Positions 63,237 through 64,000 of a stretch of 64,000 nt of DNA are shown here, piece after piece (position 1 is the stretch's first letter; every line of letters begins with the position of its first letter). The stretch comes from a bacterium HR19 (lineage in GTDB: Bacteria > Calescibacteriota > Calescibacteriia > Calescibacteriales > Calescibacteriaceae), in NCBI GenBank assembly GCA_002898315.1, contig BEHV01000002.1, positions 124,001 to 188,000 on the forward strand. Reading direction: 5' to 3'. The position numbers and the translations under genes are program-made. The notes under the pieces are model-generated. The model did no database searches, was not told where the DNA came from, and saw only the letters and a list, made by a program, of their open reading frames with translations.

Positions 63237-64000
63237 AATTTGATTCCGCAAAAATAAAGCCAGCTCACAGAGATATATTCAAGGTTATTTTGCTTATTGC
63301 AATTTTTATTCTTCTCAATATATCCTTCGGTAAAGGTATTTTTGATTTTCCCGATCTTTATATTTTGCCTTTTGGATTCATATTGGCACTCTTTATTAGA
63401 AAAGAAAGAAAATTATTCTTTTTCATCTTCTTCACGACATTTCTTCTTCCATATTTTGGTATAAGAACTGCTTTCTCATCGGTTCTATATCATGAGCTAT
63501 CAGCTATATTGATTCTCTCTCTTTCATCACTCTTTATTTCACTTGTCTTATCATTTCTCACCGTAAAATTTCTGCAAGATAAAGGAGAAATTTTTTATAA
63601 GATAAGTGAGGTTGAAGACAAAAAGTTAGAAAAAGAGAAAGAGGTGGAAGTGTATGTGAGAGATGATGAAGATCAGAAAAGAGTAGTAGAAGAATTGAAA
63701 GATGAGATAAGATTTTTTGAAACAGAGATAGAGAGCGAGGTAAGGAAGAAATTTCCCGAAATTAATTCGGCTGAAGAAGAGCTGGAAAAGAGCATAGAAA
63801 GAGAGAAGAAAAGAAGAGAGGAGAGCATAGCATCTTTGTATGAGCTGAAAGAGAAGATTTCCTACTTCAAAAAGAGAGTGAGCAAAAGCTACTCTGAACT
63901 CTCTTCATTCATAAAAGATGTCAAAGATATTTATACATATACTGTTTCGTTTATCAGAAAAGTTGAGAATTTGAAAGAACTTTTAGATGCTAAAATTCCC
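63233..64000 (+). CDS. Membrane coiled-coil protein, possibly MCP-like (3' end beyond window)
   Basis: The frame opens with ATG at 63233, overlapping the previous stop (ATGA), after a GGGGGTGG site about 8 nt upstream. It remains open to the window end (256 codons). Hydrophobic segments lie about 16-34, 44-58, 64-85 and 92-115. A charged coiled coil begins near residue 125, dense in K/E/R heptads. The architecture repeats that of the preceding protein, so a second receptor-like protein is likely. The signalling region would lie outside the window and cannot be checked. Confidence 0.8.
   Translation, partial: MKFDSAKIKPAHRDIFKVILLIAIFILLNISFGKGIFDFPDLYILPFGFILALFIRKERKLFFFIFFTTFLLPYFGIRTAFSSVLYHELSAILILSLSSLFISLVLSFLTVKFLQDKGEIFYKISEVEDKKLEKEKEVEVYVRDDEDQKRVVEELKDEIRFFETEIESEVRKKFPEINSAEEELEKSIEREKKRREESIASLYELKEKISYFKKRVSKSYSELSSFIKDVKDIYTYTVSFIRKVENLKELLDAKIP

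Overview
The window is an ordinary chromosomal stretch of an AT-rich, Gram-negative (two-membrane) bacterium. The outer membrane is implied by KdsA, an LptF/LptG-like permease, an MlaD/MCE protein and a Wzm/Wzt-type polysaccharide exporter. The MEP isoprenoid route (IspD, IspE), a fused NuoCD, two multiheme c-type cytochromes, and lysine-, glutamate- and isoleucine-rich proteins would fit a respiring, possibly thermophilic lineage. Members of one pathway are scattered (TrpB/TrpF, SufB/SufD, IspD/IspE, HslV without HslU), as in Aquificota-like genomes and several uncultured phyla. I cannot name the phylum. No phage, complete insertion sequence or CRISPR array was seen, and no gap between genes exceeds about 220 bp.

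Layout. 1-5.4 kb: end of trpB, LptF-like permease, parvulin-type lipoprotein, YidD, HDOD protein, nusB-hslV and tRNA-Asp. 5.5-15.8 kb: nuoCD, DUF1015 protein, radical SAM/SPASM protein, a small zinc ribbon protein, ispE, argD, serS, a FlhG-like ATPase and cysS. 15.8-19.6 kb: a sugar/polysaccharide set (oxidoreductase, GT2, WbpD-like acyltransferase, GT39). 19.7-29.7 kb: parB, tri- and pentaheme cytochromes, tRNA-Arg with rtcB, mlaD, a MaoC hydratase, sufB and the NAD(P)HX repair enzyme. 29.7-37.6 kb: kdsA, thiC, a short HisZ, polysaccharide deacetylase, rpoZ, lepA, ispD and cheR. 37.8-47.6 kb: sugar-nucleotide dehydratase, clpB, thioesterase, an orphan Sdh-type anchor, two GT2 enzymes, wzt-wzm and a third ABC ATPase. 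47.7-58.7 kb: thiI, cstA, mtaB, a GNDxY-repeat protein interrupted by an in-frame TAG, a UbiA-family enzyme, tRNA-Pro with trxA, sufD and a diguanylate cyclase. 58.8-64 kb: trpF, pgeF, tRNA-Leu with a FIST-domain gene, then two membrane coiled-coil proteins, the first carrying a degenerate chemoreceptor signalling tip.

Themes. All four tRNA genes lie 9-11 nt upstream of a same-strand protein gene without a Shine-Dalgarno sequence, so tRNA 3' processing may create the mRNA 5' ends. Strong GGAGG-type sites occur at some genes, while many others start just after an AAAATTTT-like block. The most system-like novelty is tRNA-Leu/FIST/degenerate-MCP at the right edge, with a diguanylate cyclase and an orphan CheR elsewhere in the window. 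Other notable items are a hairpin that buries the ribosome binding site of the zinc ribbon gene, three 23-bp direct repeats upstream of the HDOD gene, and the amber-interrupted repeat protein.
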